Positions 22,953 through 34,610 of a stretch of 64,000 nucleotides of DNA are shown here, piece after piece (positions within the stretch are counted from its first letter, which is position 1; every line of letters begins with the position of its first letter). A program made the position numbers and the translations under genes. Below the pieces are notes generated by a model. It did no database searches and was not told the origin of the DNA. It saw only the letters and a program-made list of their open reading frames with translations. Source of the stretch: Psococerastis gibbosa (taxonomy: Eukaryota; Arthropoda; Insecta; Psocodea; Psocidae); the NCBI GenBank assembly GCA_963971405.1, contig OZ020485.1:39119469-39183468 (forward strand). The letters run 5' to 3'.

Positions 22953-23055
22953 ATACCCTCCGAAGCATAGCCAGAAAATGTAGTGTGGGACTCGAACCAA
23001 CAACCTTTTGGGTGAAAGTTGGAGTCTGTACCACAACTCTACATGTCCTGACATG
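22953..23055 (-). mobile_element. SINE-B head fragment
   Basis: Only the tRNA-like head is present, with the B box as GGACTCGAACC and ending at CTACATGTCCTGACATG. The body and tail are missing. Confidence 0.75.
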
Positions 23056-23520
23056 TGCATACATACAGTATATACCGTATATCCAATGGATTTTTCTATT
23101 TTCTGTAACTTTCAATAATTTTCTTTCCAATTACAATAATCACCTAACTTAATTTAGAGATGGAACTTTTCTTCATTTTTCTTTACCCTTCAGTCTACGG
23201 TATATGACAATAATGAGGAAATATGACATCCTGGCGTTAACAAATGGGCAAGGAAAATGCAGAATGCAACTTGCAGCTTATCTGCGGACGCATTTGCGGA
23301 ATTAAAGTACATGGTGATGATATTATGCAACATAGCGTGTATTCCCACTGTTTGTACTTGAGCTGAATCAGCACGGAACCCTTGGAATGCCGAAAACTCT
23401 ATTTCATCGCCTAAGATGTAGCCGCTACCGGATGTTCATGAGGCGAATGAGGCAGCCCATTCAGGGTGTAAGCCCAACATTTTTTTTTATCATCGCAAAT
23501 TCACAGTAAAACTACTACGA
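23056..23520. other. No gene recognised
   Basis: Nothing recognised. Confidence 0.4.
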
Positions 23521-23521
23521 T

Positions 23522-23600
23522 CACGGCCCATCAGCCCGGATTCTACTGGTTCTTCATATGACTCTGAGCCGTCAAAGCCTTTGCAGTTACAAAACGACTA
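23522..23600 (+). repeat. Fold-back family G, end fragment
   Basis: CGGCCCATCAGCCCGGATTC, then TACTGGTTCTTCAT and CAAAGCCTTTGC, match the right end of 60414-60702. The arms with the hammerhead-like motif are absent. Confidence 0.65.
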
Positions 23601-23689
23601 CGCCAACTGCAGAGTCCAAGTTTTGAGTAAACAAATTATCAGCTTACTTTTACTGCTTTGAAGGAAATAATTTTTTTTTTTTACTTTAC

Positions 23690-23867
23690 TTTATTTTTTC
23701 CTCGCTTTTATCCCTAAGAAGGGTCAGCGATACGGCATGTTCTCTTCCACTCCTTGCGATTCTGTGCTTCGGCTGCACTTGCTCCTACAATCCTTAGGTC
23801 TTGGCGGACTTTTGCTTCTACTGTCAGCCTGGACCGTCCTCGTCTTCTTTTTCCCTCTGCTTCGATA
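23690..23867 (-). pseudogene. RTE-like retrotransposon 3' end fragment
   Basis: The minus strand reads EGKRRRGRSRLTVEAKVRQD then EWKRTCRIADPS and a stop at 23714-23716, open throughout. This is the usual end of the RTE post-RT domain (GRxxLT...ADP-stop) and parallels the end of 43013-43727. A short AAATAAAGTAAAGTA-type tail follows, as with the other two RTE-like tails. About 50 codons survive. Confidence 0.75.
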
Positions 23868-24302
23868 TGTTTTATCCGCCTTATAAACAAATTATAAAAA
23901 TTATCAGCCTAATCTCAAAATGTTTTGTTGATTTTATGAAGAAACAATTGAATTACCTTAATATTAAACTCAGTATAAATGGTAACAAATATGGTTGAAC
24001 GAGCTTAGTTAGCACGTTTTTATTGTAAGTCACAGAAAATAAAACCATTGTTTCCAAATGGAAACTTTCAAAATAAATAAGTAGTCTACATGGTTCGTTT
24101 TTCAAAATAAACTAAATGTCGGACTAGTCAGTGCAGCACCTACTAGCCTCAAATTTACCACTAATTATTCCTTGGTTATAATGAAAGTACTTGGGGGAAA
24201 AAACCTGCAGAGCATCTTGTTACATGCGGTAGATGTTTTTATATAATTGCACAATGCATTGTGACGCTTACATTTTAAATTTTACCAACTGTACCTAAAT
24301 TT
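23868..24302. other. No gene recognised
   Basis: AT-rich. Nothing recognised. Confidence 0.4.
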
Positions 24303-24478
24303 TAGCGACTTCGGTAGCAAGGTGATAACGTGCTTGTAATTCTGTGAGTCTTGCGATCAGAGACGAGTCGTAATTCGACACATGTATATTAGGTTACTTA
24401 GTGAGGCCATTGAAGAGGTTAATTGGATATATTTATTAAATTGTAGCGAATTACCTTTTTCAAAACAATGCGCACACA
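24303..24478 (+). mobile_element. SINE-A copy 3
   Basis: Diverged copy with AGCGACTTCGGTAGCAAGG, GCGATCAGAGACGAG and TTACTTAGTGAGGCC. It ends in a short run of A. Confidence 0.7.
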
Positions 24479-25328
24479 CTGACACATCAACTTGTTACTG
24501 AAATAGCTTATTACGGTACCTAAACAGTATTTACGTTGTGACCTAAACTGATGTGTACATGAGATAGCAAGGTAGAAAGATTTCCAGTTATGAGAGTGGT
24601 TTTTTGAACGATCCATTACAAAGAGCCTAATTCAAATTTTCTGGGTAAAATTTATTGCGACTTTCAGAAAACGGCAATCTACTATGATAATGGTTATGAC
24701 AGTCAGGCACAATTTACGAATGTTTAGCTTATCGGCAGCATTAAATACCTGGCAGTAAAGGAAGTCATTGCTTTCGCAAAAACCCGGAACCTGTCCCGGG
24801 GGAACCATTACGTCCCTGCAATGCAAATTTTCCGCATTTGTTTCCCTCCTTGCCTATTTCTTTCAGTTTATTTACCGCCTCTGAGAACGTGTTTTCCAGA
24901 CACACACACAACTTTATGTCATTCTCCATTTAAACTGCCTCACCATTTTCATAATCAATGGCAGCCGGAGCTTAAAAGTTTTCATCCTTAATAAATATAA
25001 ATAGGTATATTAGTCTACTGCTTTTACGAATATAAGCGTAAGTTTAGTTCAAAATAGTGTAACGAATGATCTTTTTCTATGACATCAAGAGCTCACTTAT
25101 CAATGCGCCACGAAGTGTTTTCTTCGTGATAATATACGTGTATTTGCGCGTAGGCTGCCCCCGCGCCTTGGGAAAGTACCTCTCGCGTTTAATTTAGGCA
25201 TATTAGTGGGTTTGGTCAATCACATCGCATCAATGAACAAGACCAAGAAGACAAGAGCAAGACCGAAGTAATCGTATTAAATATGGCCGGCGTCGGACAA
25301 GTAGTTTTTGTTGGTAAACAAATTTTCC
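24479..25328. other. No gene recognised
   Basis: Includes a modestly CpG-rich stretch near 25085-25310, but no open frame longer than about 12 codons from its ATGs. Confidence 0.35.
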
Positions 25329-25732
25329 GCAGCCGCCTGATCATAACGATTTTAACGATTTGGGATTATTATAACACTGGGGTTTATATAATACCGGGAT
25401 GTATTTTTTAATACCGCAGTAGCAAGGTAGCCTACGTCACGTGACGGTGTTAAAATATTCACGGGAAATTTAAATTAAAAAATTATTAGAATGCATGAGA
25501 ATGGTTTAATAGTTGAAGGAAATACTAATAAACGTTAAAATGAAGTACAGGTAGAATTTTGAAATATAATGAGAATTAATGCTTCTACATCTAAGGGAGA
25601 AAAAAATTAAGACTCACCAAAAATATTAATTTATCAATTTGAATTTCCCGCGCTATTTGTACTCATTTGTTTAAAACAATTGAATAAACCCCGGTATTAT
25701 AATAATGGAAAATCTCCATGATCGGGCTGCAG
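25329..25732. mobile_element. Family F-type MITE, long form
   Basis: Ends GCAGCCGCCTGATCAT and the near complement ATGATCGGGCTGC. The interior includes GTCACGTGACGGTGTTAAAA and TCTAAGGGAGAAAAA, both shared with 39864-40244. ACCGGGATG and CCCCGGTATTAT mark the inner inverted pair. Confidence 0.65.
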
Positions 25733-26988
25733 CTGAAGCAGAAGTGCACGCAGAATAATGAAATGCTGTAAAATACATTTTTAACACAAGCGAGAAAATG
25801 GGCCATAAGTTTCCTTGTGTCAAAGTGTCAAATACGAAAATTAATTCTGTTTAACACACATTTTTATCTCACCATGTGTGATAATTGCCCCCTCAAAATG
25901 TAAATGGGCTTACATTCATAATAATATCATTATGGACCTTTTATCTCCCGTTGAAAAATATACCTTCATGGCAATGCGGGTTAAAACATCTGTGAGCACA
26001 CCAAATGGCTAAATCTAGCAAGCTTATTTCGTTGTTTTAGTGTGAAATTTTGAAAAGTTTGAAATCTCGATGAATCACATTGGGATGTTGTAATTGACAA
26101 GGATCGTGGACCCAAATCCAGTTTCCCATTTGTTCGTATATCTTCCGGAAAATGTCACTATAAGTACTTATGTATGTGCTTCGAATTATATACGTATGCC
26201 ATAAACAGTATATAGGCTTACATGCTTCAAATTTTTTAGCTCTCTCTCTCTCTCGGGTCATATATATAATAATTATAGGGTATAAATATGTATAGGTGTA
26301 TTATTGTATGTATTACTTCATTAATTAATTTTGTCAACTTGAGTTGGTAGGTACCCCGCACACCATTAGGTTAAGGGGCCTACAAAATAATTTGTTATGC
26401 CAATCATTTTAGAAATACACAAATTGTTATTATTATATTATTATTAAATTTATATATTTTCGTTGAATCATACAGAACCTTTTGTAGCATGTATTGTATG
26501 ATTACAGCAACGTACAATGAACTCGATGTACTTTGAACACCATGCAACAAACAAAATATATAATACATTTCATAATTTTATGGTAACTATAATTACGTAT
26601 ATCGCGGGTTTGAGTCTCACCGGTCCATTTTTTATTTATTGTCTATTTGCGGATATAATGTCCTAATACGGTTGCTTTTTCAACCTAAGTCAATTTATAG
26701 TGTAACAAATACCATTGAATATATAATAATACTACAATATAATTATTTATGATATTGAATATATAACACTGGTTATATATTCAATGCATATACTAAGTAT
26801 ATATAAATGAAAATACCACTGTAGCTGGCGTCTAACACGGTTTAACCTCGATGCAATTAAACTGTCGGGCATGCTGGCAGTAAAGAGGGCAAGTTGTCGA
26901 ATCGGACACATGTTATATAGAAGAATGTCGGTGATAAGCTTCATAAAACGAACAATAACGTTTTAGGGTGTATATTAGAATCCACCCT
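25733..26988. other. No gene recognised; small hairpin at 26754-26785
   Basis: AT-rich. ATTGAATATATAACACTGGT folds back on the following bases as a small hairpin. A lone TATCGCGGGTTTGAGTCTC near 26600 looks like a tRNA B box, but no tRNA could be folded. Confidence 0.35.
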
Positions 26989-27003
26989 TAGCCCATTTAG
27001 CTA

Positions 27004-27367
27004 CTCTTCTCACTGGACATGGGCCTTTCCGTCGGCATTTGGCAAGAATGCTCACCATTGAGAACGTGAACTGCCGGTTTTGTGAACTAGGGGAGGAGAC
27101 TTCGGAACACATCCTGTGCGATTGCCCTTGCTTCTGGTGGGAAAGGCTAGAGACTTTCGGAAGTGCCTTCCTGAACGTCTCTCAGCTGATTGACGTGAAA
27201 CTTTTATTGATGTTAAAGTTTGTGAACAGAACTAAATTGCACGAACGCTTGGAGCGTAATGTGTAATTTATAGAATTTATAGTTTAAAAAAATATATAAT
27301 GTGTCAAGACTGCTCAACGGGTTTAAAAAACCTACGTCAGCATCAAATATTCAATAATAGAATAGAA
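27004..27367 (+). pseudogene. 5'-truncated non-LTR retrotransposon tail with 15-bp target duplication
   Basis: An open frame from about 27006 to 27266 reads LLTGHGPFRRHLARM, then CRFCELGEETSEHILCDCP. This is the C-x2-C...H-x4-C zinc-knuckle-like end typical after the RNase H domain of Jockey/R1-type pol proteins. The tail ends in AATAG repeats. TAGCCCATTTAGCTA occurs at both ends, 26989-27003 and 27368-27382, as the target-site duplication left by target-primed insertion. The reading frame is intact through this fragment, so the insertion is probably young. Confidence 0.85.
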
Positions 27368-27382
27368 TAGAATAGCCCATTT

Positions 27383-27845
27383 AGCTAAACATTCAACTGC
27401 TACAGAGGCCAAAAGGCTATCTAGTAGCATTGCGCTGAAATTATGGTATAAAGCACAAAATATTTTAAATCAATTTTTTTTCATTAAAAATTCCTATTAC
27501 ATTCTTCTCATCATTCGCCTCCAATTTAATTTAGCTAATTATTAATTTATTCCAATTCCGCGCACGGGCTGTGCGTTACAAACTAAGATTAAAACAACGA
27601 CTTTGCAAAGTTTTTGAGGGGAGCACGCTCGCATCTTAATTGAATTTGGAGACTGCTGGCGGAGTTTTAAGGTGACTGTGCTAACCAGATGAGTCCGAGG
27701 AGAATGCAAAAACAGCTTCACTTTCTCTTAGCTTCGAAATTCCATTTAGGCCATAGCAATTAAGCTTCATTTAATTAATTAATCAATAAAACATTCTACT
27801 ATTTTAGTAGCCAACTCATGTCAGGATTATCATATGTCGTTCAGT
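27383..27845. other. No gene recognised
   Basis: AT-rich. Nothing recognised. Confidence 0.4.
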
Positions 27846-27853
27846 ATACAAGT

Positions 27854-28097
27854 CAGTGCCGGGTTAACCCCTGTGGGGGCCGTGGGCGCAAGATATGTGG
27901 GGGCCGTGTATGCAAACTCTGTCTACCAGCATTGCAGCAAAAAAACGTTTCATTTCCCGCCAGTTTCAAAATTTTGTTTAAAAACTTTTATTTATTTATT
28001 TTTAAATCTCGTTTGTGGGTGCCGGAATTTTAGGTGTCTTTTTGGGGGGGGGCGTGAGCCTGTGCCCCATGTGCCTACATGAGTTAATCTGGCACTG
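27854..28097. mobile_element. hAT-like MITE (244 bp)
   Basis: Ends CAGTGCCGGGTTAA and TTAATCTGGCACTG. The flanks ATACAAGT (27846-27853) and ATAGAAGT (28098-28105) agree at seven of eight bases. The interior carries GTGGGGGCCGTG twice and a G-run. Short frames within are not genes. Confidence 0.8.
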
Positions 28098-28105
28098 ATA
28101 GAAGT

Positions 28106-28742
28106 AGTGAAACTGCCTTTGTAGTATATTAAACATTATTTGGCTTCGACCATCCTTCGACCTTCCAGACGACAATTCCTATAGTCCAATGCTATCGTAA
28201 ATCGGGTATTGAATATCCATAGCCGCACTGCGTGGTCCATCCAGAGCAGAAGTGCCAGAAGTTTGCTGGTATTCTTACTGGAAGCACTTATCCTCTGGGA
28301 TACCTCCTGGTAGAGTCTGGACTCCAATACGATTTCAGCATTATCAGTATATCAGTTGCGTGCCCGTAGAAATTCAGCGCGCACATGACCTGCATTTTTT
28401 TTTCTTGCAACCAAGAATGATTGTGCCTTATGAGAATCGTGGCAGCAGGTGAACTTTACTTTCCTCACAACTTCAATCGCCTAATGCAAAGGAAAATGAA
28501 TGGTCCTAGGCTCATAGCATTGAATATATTATATAAGTGTTATATGAGGAGCTTGCTTGCAAACGTGGCCAACTTCATTTTTTAATAAAATGTGGTTTCG
28601 ATCCAACGTTGCAGAAAATTTTAATGTCCACCTGCACGTTGTAAAATAAAGTGACAAAAGCAACCAGATTGCGCACAGAAGCGCTGAGAAGTCTAGGGTT
28701 AGTTATAAACTTAATGCAATTTTCAACTGAAAATCCGCTCTC
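28106..28742. other. No gene recognised
   Basis: A 63-codon minus-strand frame at 28136-28327 (SKNTSKLLALLLWMDHAV) was not recognised. It is open only briefly and has no splice context. Confidence 0.35.
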
Positions 28743-28917
28743 CAGCAGCCTGATCATGGAGATTATAATACCGGTATTTATTTAATCCCCTGGTATTAAA
28801 AATGTAAACAAGATAATTTTATAATGGAAAGTGCTATTCAAAATTTGCTTGTTCGCATTTTTAATACCAGGGGATTAAATAAATACCGGTATTATAATCA
28901 CCATGATCAGGCTGCTG
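28743..28917. mobile_element. Family F palindromic MITE, short form (175 bp)
   Basis: Nearly perfect inverted arms of about 65 bp, starting CAGCAGCCTGATCATGG and including TACCGGTATTTATTTAATCC, flank a loop of about 45 bp. The same arms are at 61289-61463. No target duplication could be recognised. Confidence 0.85.
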
Positions 28918-29624
28918 AAAAATTCTACAACGTGGAATTGGCCATTTGTGTAAATAGCCTCCTCATATATTCAATGCTCATAGTCATCTGACCTAGTGAC
29001 TTCGTTGACAGAATAGGCTATGCACAAACAGTAGGAACACCAATGTCCATTACAATAGGCGAAGCTACAGCAATTAATTAAAAATCTGACAATTTTCTAT
29101 GTCACGCTGTGTACATTGATTACGTCATTACGAGTTATTGAGAGCTAAAATTTCGCTTTAAATAGATACCATGAAAAAACAACAAAACCTAATAATACCC
29201 TATTACAATATATACATAAAATATTTAAATTTGTCTATATTTATTTGTACTTATAAAACAAATAGTTTCGAATGGGTTAGCCAGAAAAAAACACTTGTAC
29301 ACACACCCCATTGTATCAGTTACATATTCGTTAATATGTTCTTAAATAAAAACAGCGGAAGGATTATTAACTCTTAGCAACAGCCGGACGACACAAATAC
29401 GTATGAGAAAGACATGTGTGTGGAAATAAGGGACAAATGGTGGACACGAAACAGCACTTGTGGTTACACACACCCCGACAGCTCATAAAACAATGTCACC
29501 CCTCAAGTGCCCACCCACCCCTAATGCCTACTTTCACTCCTGAGCCCTCATCTTGACACCTGGTTTAACGTACCTTGCAGTAGGCTAATCTGTCGTTAAT
29601 ATCTAATAGCTATTACATTGACTT
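28918..29624. other. No gene recognised
   Basis: AT-rich. Nothing recognised. Confidence 0.4.
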
Positions 29625-29632
29625 GGTGGTAC

Positions 29633-29779
29633 CATAGACGGATACAAGGTAGCTGCCCCCCCCCCCAATTTAGTAAATCTATTGTAAGTTAATTTATTAC
29701 GCTCTTATTTAATATATACATATGTTTCTTCTATTTTTATTACCCCCCCCCCCCCCCAAATAGGCTGGATCCGTCCCTG
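29633..29779. mobile_element. hAT-like MITE with two poly(C) tracts (147 bp)
   Basis: Ends CATAGACGGATACA and TGGATCCGTCCCTG. The flanks GGTGGTAC (29625-29632) and GATGGTAC (29780-29787) agree at seven of eight bases. Two C-runs (about 13 and 15) sit just inside the ends. Confidence 0.75.
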
Positions 29780-29833
29780 GATGGTACTTTGACATGTTTA
29801 TAAAATAGGAATAACTTTTGCTGTTGTTTTGTA

Positions 29834-30009
29834 AAAAAGGTTAATCGCGTACAAACAATTTAATGAATGTATTCGATTAACTTCTTTAATCACCTCACCT
29901 ATCCCAACTGGTACTTGGGACGAGTAACGACACGTCTCCGATCACAAGGTGCGAGACTCGCACAAGTATACAAGCACGCTACTGCCTTGCCACCGAAGTG
30001 CCCGAGGCT
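29834..30009 (-). mobile_element. SINE-A copy 4, reverse orientation
   Basis: GGTTAATCGCGTACAAAC at the low end is the complement of the family's end. The tRNA-like head lies near 29980-30009. The next 100 bp (CCAGGCCACAACTTTTTGGA) resemble a stretch at 57066-57138, a further minor repeat. Confidence 0.75.
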
Positions 30010-30109
30010 TGAAGAAGCTGTGTCCCACGAAAATCTTCTCGAAGTAAGTGACAATCCAGGCCACAACTTTTTGGAGCAACGTTTCGTAGGCCCGAACAAG
30101 TTAAGTAAG

Positions 30110-31662
30110 TATATTAATCACGAAAAACATTCGGCACTAAACCATCGTCAGATTGAAAATACACAAAACGACTAAATAAAAACAGAAGAAAATAAGCTCA
30201 AACTAACAGGATTCAATGTTTCTCATTGCACAGGGTGGATGGCCTATCAAGCAGTCATGCATATATTGTATTGTATTGTCGTTGCATTGTAAATTGGTAT
30301 CAATGAAAATATTCTGTAATGTTTGGAGAAATACATTTTTACTTTACTTTACTGTATGTGCGGGAGTTAGGTCATGTAAACTACTATATCTTCTATTTTT
30401 TGTGTTTTTATAAATTGAATTGAATTGAACTATTACACTAACTTTATGTTGCATCTCAGGAGCAAGGTTTAAGTAGGTTAAATGGTCAAACTAAAATTCA
30501 AAGCTCGTCTGAAATCTGCCTGCTATTGACCGGAATTTCTGCAAAACATATCTCGCCCAGTCCCCTACATTGCATGTACCCTCGTAATTCAACCCCTGGA
30601 CCCTTTCTATATGACATTTCGCAATTGAACCTCTATTGGACTGCAACCCCATCCAAGTAGGTTGCCAAGACGTGGCTATGAATAAAACATATACAACGAG
30701 GAAACCAACGGACTTGGAGAATGTGCAAGTGCTGGTGTAAGCATGTGCATGCCATGCTTCCCTTCAAACCAATTTCCTTTTCGAATTTATTTCCAAGGCT
30801 TTCAAACATTCAGTACCTACAGAAAAAGTTGTGTGCTGAGGAAGAAAATTTCTTTTCCTATTGCTCCGTAGTTGTGATTACAGGGCTGCAGATTTCGTTA
30901 CCGATTGGATGATTTTTTTTTTCAAAAAGCCAGTCACATTTAAACGTACCCAAACTTGCTTTTATAAGCCACGAGCAATCCTTTGAATCAGTCTTCATTT
31001 CCTTAAATTCAGTGTTAAAATTCAGTGTAAAAATCCATTGTACTTTGTTAAATTCACTAAAGTTTTCCAACTCTGTGGCCTACTTATGTTTTAAGCAATC
31101 ACTAGGAAAAAATGAAGAATGCGGAATATAACAATGTTATAGTAGTACTGCTGTAAAAATTCCGTGCCATGGTACGTTTTTGCCTACAAATATGCCCTAC
31201 CAAATGATTTGTTTTTTTCTGTGATCATAAACTACGAAATTTTTATATAGTCATGGATAGAAGGATGTAGTGTCTTTAACCGGAAAAGAGGCACTGACAC
31301 TGACTCTATGACCCAGAAAGCGATATACAGAGAGTTTAGCTGAGATGATGATGGCCTCATGGTTGGCGACACATGACTTGCCATGAAAGGCAAAGATACA
31401 AAGACGCGATATCGACTTTCAGGTTCACCGCCTCCGCCGCTCAACCTTTTGATGCCTGTCTTCATTAAATCTAGTCAGCCTAAGAACACCCGGATCCAAT
31501 TAAAGTCACTTAGTTTCTTAATTAAATAGTCCCTTAAGTCTGTGTGATGTGTGATTCAGTTTTCTATATTTGTTATATGTGAGAGCATTGCAATAAGACA
31601 AGAAGACAAATTTCAAAATATCATGTAGAATGGTTACGTATTTTGGGCTACTTTATTTTATT
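30110..31662. other. No gene recognised
   Basis: AT-rich. GTATTGTATTG near 30264 and GAATTGAATTGAA near 30415 are short simple repeats of the kind seen at LINE tails. No coding similarity was found. Confidence 0.35.
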
Positions 31663-32180
31663 TCTCGTTCCACACGCGCAAAGATTTGAGAGTGGTCACA
31701 TGAAACATTTATAACAAAAGCCAGCTTTCCCAGGAATTTATTTTTCTCATCTGAAATGTTATTAGGTACCTAACTGAAATTGGATGATATAGAAAAAAAC
31801 TGGACTTGGCGGGATTCGAACCCATGATCTAGACTTAACTGGGGCGTGGTCTTAACCGCTGGATTACAAGCCCCAACAAGCTCAGTTTTCTCTGCAACCT
31901 CTACTTAAACACAATTATTGACAAGATTCGTATTGTTAGACAGGTTAGCACAGCTGCACAACTATCTAATCGAACAGGACTCTGCGAGCTTACTTTTTAG
32001 CACAAAGGCAATGCTTTAGGTAAGTACTTCAAAAAATCCTATAAAATATAGACAGATTTTATAAAATGGTACCTATTTTAGTAAATCAGTAGGAGAAATA
32101 GATAACTTTCAGAGAAAGCTATCATTTTTTAAGAATTTTTCATTTGACAATTTTCATATATTTGCGGCTGTGGAACGAGA
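31663..32180. mobile_element. TIR element with a nested SINE-C
   Basis: TCTCGTTCCACACGCGCAAA near the left end is matched by the near complement (TTTGCGGCTGTGGAACGAGA) at the right end. The interior is dominated by a SINE-C unit (31780-32045). No clear target duplication was found. Confidence 0.45.
31780..32045 (-). mobile_element. SINE-C (half unit) with tRNA-like head
   Basis: The tRNA-like part on the minus strand spans 31802-31873, 72 bases, with GGGCTTG at the 5' end and CAAGTCC at the 3' end. Downstream, GTTAGACAGGTTAGCACAGC and GAGCTTACTTTTTAGC match 56285-56810. Some stems carry mismatches, so it is a pseudo-tRNA. Confidence 0.65.
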
Positions 32181-32821
32181 CATTAATGAATTCCCTGTTT
32201 TACCAATTATTTTGAAATCTGTCCCTCATCTCAGGACCACGCAAATTTCAGAAATACAATAATAAATTATTTTTATTTTTAATTTGAGCCAATGAATCAG
32301 AACGTTATTGTGTAGGAGTATCTCATTGATTTCCTTGCCCAACATCGTTACAAAATGAAAACATTGGATTTGCTTCTTCAATACAAATAAAAAATATATA
32401 AAAAATTACTTATTTGAAACCCTTTTAAATTAGGTATACGAAAAAATAATATAATTGGCCCTTAAAATTTAAGTGACTGATTCCTAACAGATAAACAACC
32501 CGTAAGGGTTCTGCAACTCAGTGGGATGAGTATATAAATGCCCCATTAACATACTATAGATAAAATTTTGTATCACAAATGTATTGCATATTGTATGATT
32601 ATATGAATATTGATTGATTGATAATGATTCATTTAAGCTATACAGTGATGGGAATTTTTATTTTTAAAACTTTGTTGCTCCTGATGTCTGTAAGCTTAGT
32701 ACGGCCTCTCCATGTTGACCATATATACGATGTCTTATATATATAGGTATATTGGGTTTCACAATTCACATAGGGCTTCTTCAAAAAGAGAAACATTGAA
32801 AACGGAGACCTGCATCATTTT
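32181..32821. other. No gene recognised
   Basis: AT-rich. Nothing recognised. Confidence 0.4.
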
Positions 32822-33168
32822 TTGTTTGTTTTCAAACGCCTACTTTCAGCATTGCTGCTTTAAGCAACCCTGTCAGCCTTTCAGTCCGTTTCTTAACTTG
32901 AGGCGCCCTAAGGGGAAACCCCGGGGAGAAGGGATTTGACTGACAGGGTGGGCCTCCCGATTTTAATACATTCCGAACCACTTGGGAAACATAGTAGAGT
33001 CACAAGTTTAATTCGGAGGTGACCAGGACTCGACACGCACTCAGACTGACTACTGCTAGTCTTGGCACATTATCATGTCCTGCCAACGCAGTGCACACTA
33101 CTAAGTTTGCTGCAGTTTGGAACATACTCTGTTCTCGAGGATTCAACTGTGTATGGCCGTGTGGCAAT
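32822..33168 (-). mobile_element. SINE-H copy
   Basis: From TTGTTTTCAAACGCCTACTT to the CTGTTCTCGAGGATTCAAC region. The conserved GAACCACTTGGGAAACATAG core is present. Confidence 0.75.
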
Positions 33169-33203
33169 AGTGACCTGCAACATGGCATCAGACACCTTTA
33201 GAG

Positions 33204-33510
33204 CACTAGCGGATCCAGCTATGGGCTAATGGGGCTGAAAAAGCCCCCTCCCCTCTCTATACCTTCATAGAGATATCGAAGTAACGGCGGAGGAAATCTT
33301 AAACGAGTACGCAGTGAAGCATCCGCGCAGAATGCAACTGGCATTCGAATAGCATAACAGTTTATATTGTTCTCCATACAGTAGGTACAAGTAATTAAAG
33401 TGAGTTTACAATACTCATTCACTCCATCATAGACCTCCTGACTATAGGCTTTCCATCCACTAATTCAGCCCCCCCCCCCCAATAAAAATTTCAAGATCCC
33501 CTAGTTAGTG
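33204..33510. mobile_element. hAT-like MITE (307 bp)
   Basis: The exact 8-bp duplication CTTTAGAG lies at 33196-33203 and 33511-33518. The ends are CACTAGCGGATC and GATCCCCTAGTTAGTG, imperfect inverted repeats sharing CACTA and GATC. A run of about 12 C sits near the right end. Confidence 0.8.
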
Positions 33511-33518
33511 CTTTAGAG

Positions 33519-34511
33519 TAGCCTTATATTACATTCTTTGTGAGAGCTTATGAACGGTACTTTTAGCTTCTAGAATAATGCAATACAAGTATACTTGTAT
33601 TACTTTTACATTTTAGCGACTTTTAACGAATCGCGGTACTAGGAGAAATGTTCAAACCCGGTTTAAATAGTCCTTTCATTACTGTCGACCATTGCAATAA
33701 GTTACATGAAATGGATCCAGGCAGTCGAAATAAAATTAATCACAAAGGGCATTAGTGGGGTATTGAACAACTCAAAGAAGCAGCATACTCGGAAAATCGT
33801 CTCAGACTAAAGCTATTATTGTGATCCCTAATTTACCCCTTTATATTATAGGATATATCACGAAGAATAAAGTTGGCAGCTGTTAAGTAAATGAATTCAC
33901 GCTTCACTTCATTTGAATCAATGAACCGCGAATATTTATCAACATATCTAAACTTCCTCGCCTCCAGCTCAGCAGAACTGCTGAAATATTAAGGTCTAAA
34001 ATAATTTAATTCGTTTGGAACTTAAACCATTCGGTAAGAATGAATTCGAAATACGAATAACTGCAAGGCAGGTCACTGTTTCAACTTTAAACCTCTTTTC
34101 TAGCTCACAGAAGAAATAATTTCCAATTGTAACTTTTTAATAAGATGCCGATGCAGAAACAAAGGCTGGATTTTTTTTAAAGCACACACAGAAAGAGTTA
34201 GAAGACCTGTTGCGCAAGTTAAGTATGGGTGGGTGAATTGTCAAAGCATCCAGTCCTGGATGTTATTAGTAATTTGCATAGTAATTGAATGAGTTGGAAG
34301 TTGTGCCGGGCCCTTTATACTCTGCCTAATTTCAGAGTTAGTTATTGACTCCTGTCGGTGTTCCCCTTAAAATTTCCAACTGTACAGACATGCTGGCTAA
34401 AGTTCAAATATTGCTGAGTAGATACAACCTGCTGACCTTCTTACCTGTTTATTTTAAATTCCATGCCTTTTTCTTCTTCTTATTTTGGGATATTTCTGCA
34501 AATGCCCCATG
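33519..34511. other. No gene recognised
   Basis: AT-rich. Nothing recognised. Confidence 0.4.
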
Positions 34512-34610
34512 GCAGTGGTTGTCAACCTTTTTGCACAACGGAGCCATATTCTGAGTCCACAGCGACTAGTGAAGCTTGCGGAGCCAGATGTACAATAATA
34601 CAATAAAACA
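34512..34610. mobile_element. Possible hAT left end
   Basis: CAGTGGTTGTCAACCTTTTT is a well-known style of hAT terminus (CAGTGGTTCTCAACC). It is followed by GGAGCC...GGAGCCAG, but the matching right end and duplication were not found. Possibly a truncated element. Confidence 0.35.

Noticed and set aside
26590-26660. Possible tRNA gene from a GGGTTTGAGTCTC segment
   Set aside because: No acceptor, D or anticodon stem could be paired.
28136-28327. 63-codon minus-strand frame
   Set aside because: Coding-like in places but short, unrecognised and without splice context.
30060-30170. Another hammerhead-like segment (CUGACGA then GG...CC on the minus strand)
   Set aside because: GAAA has become GAAU and neither stem III nor stem I forms.
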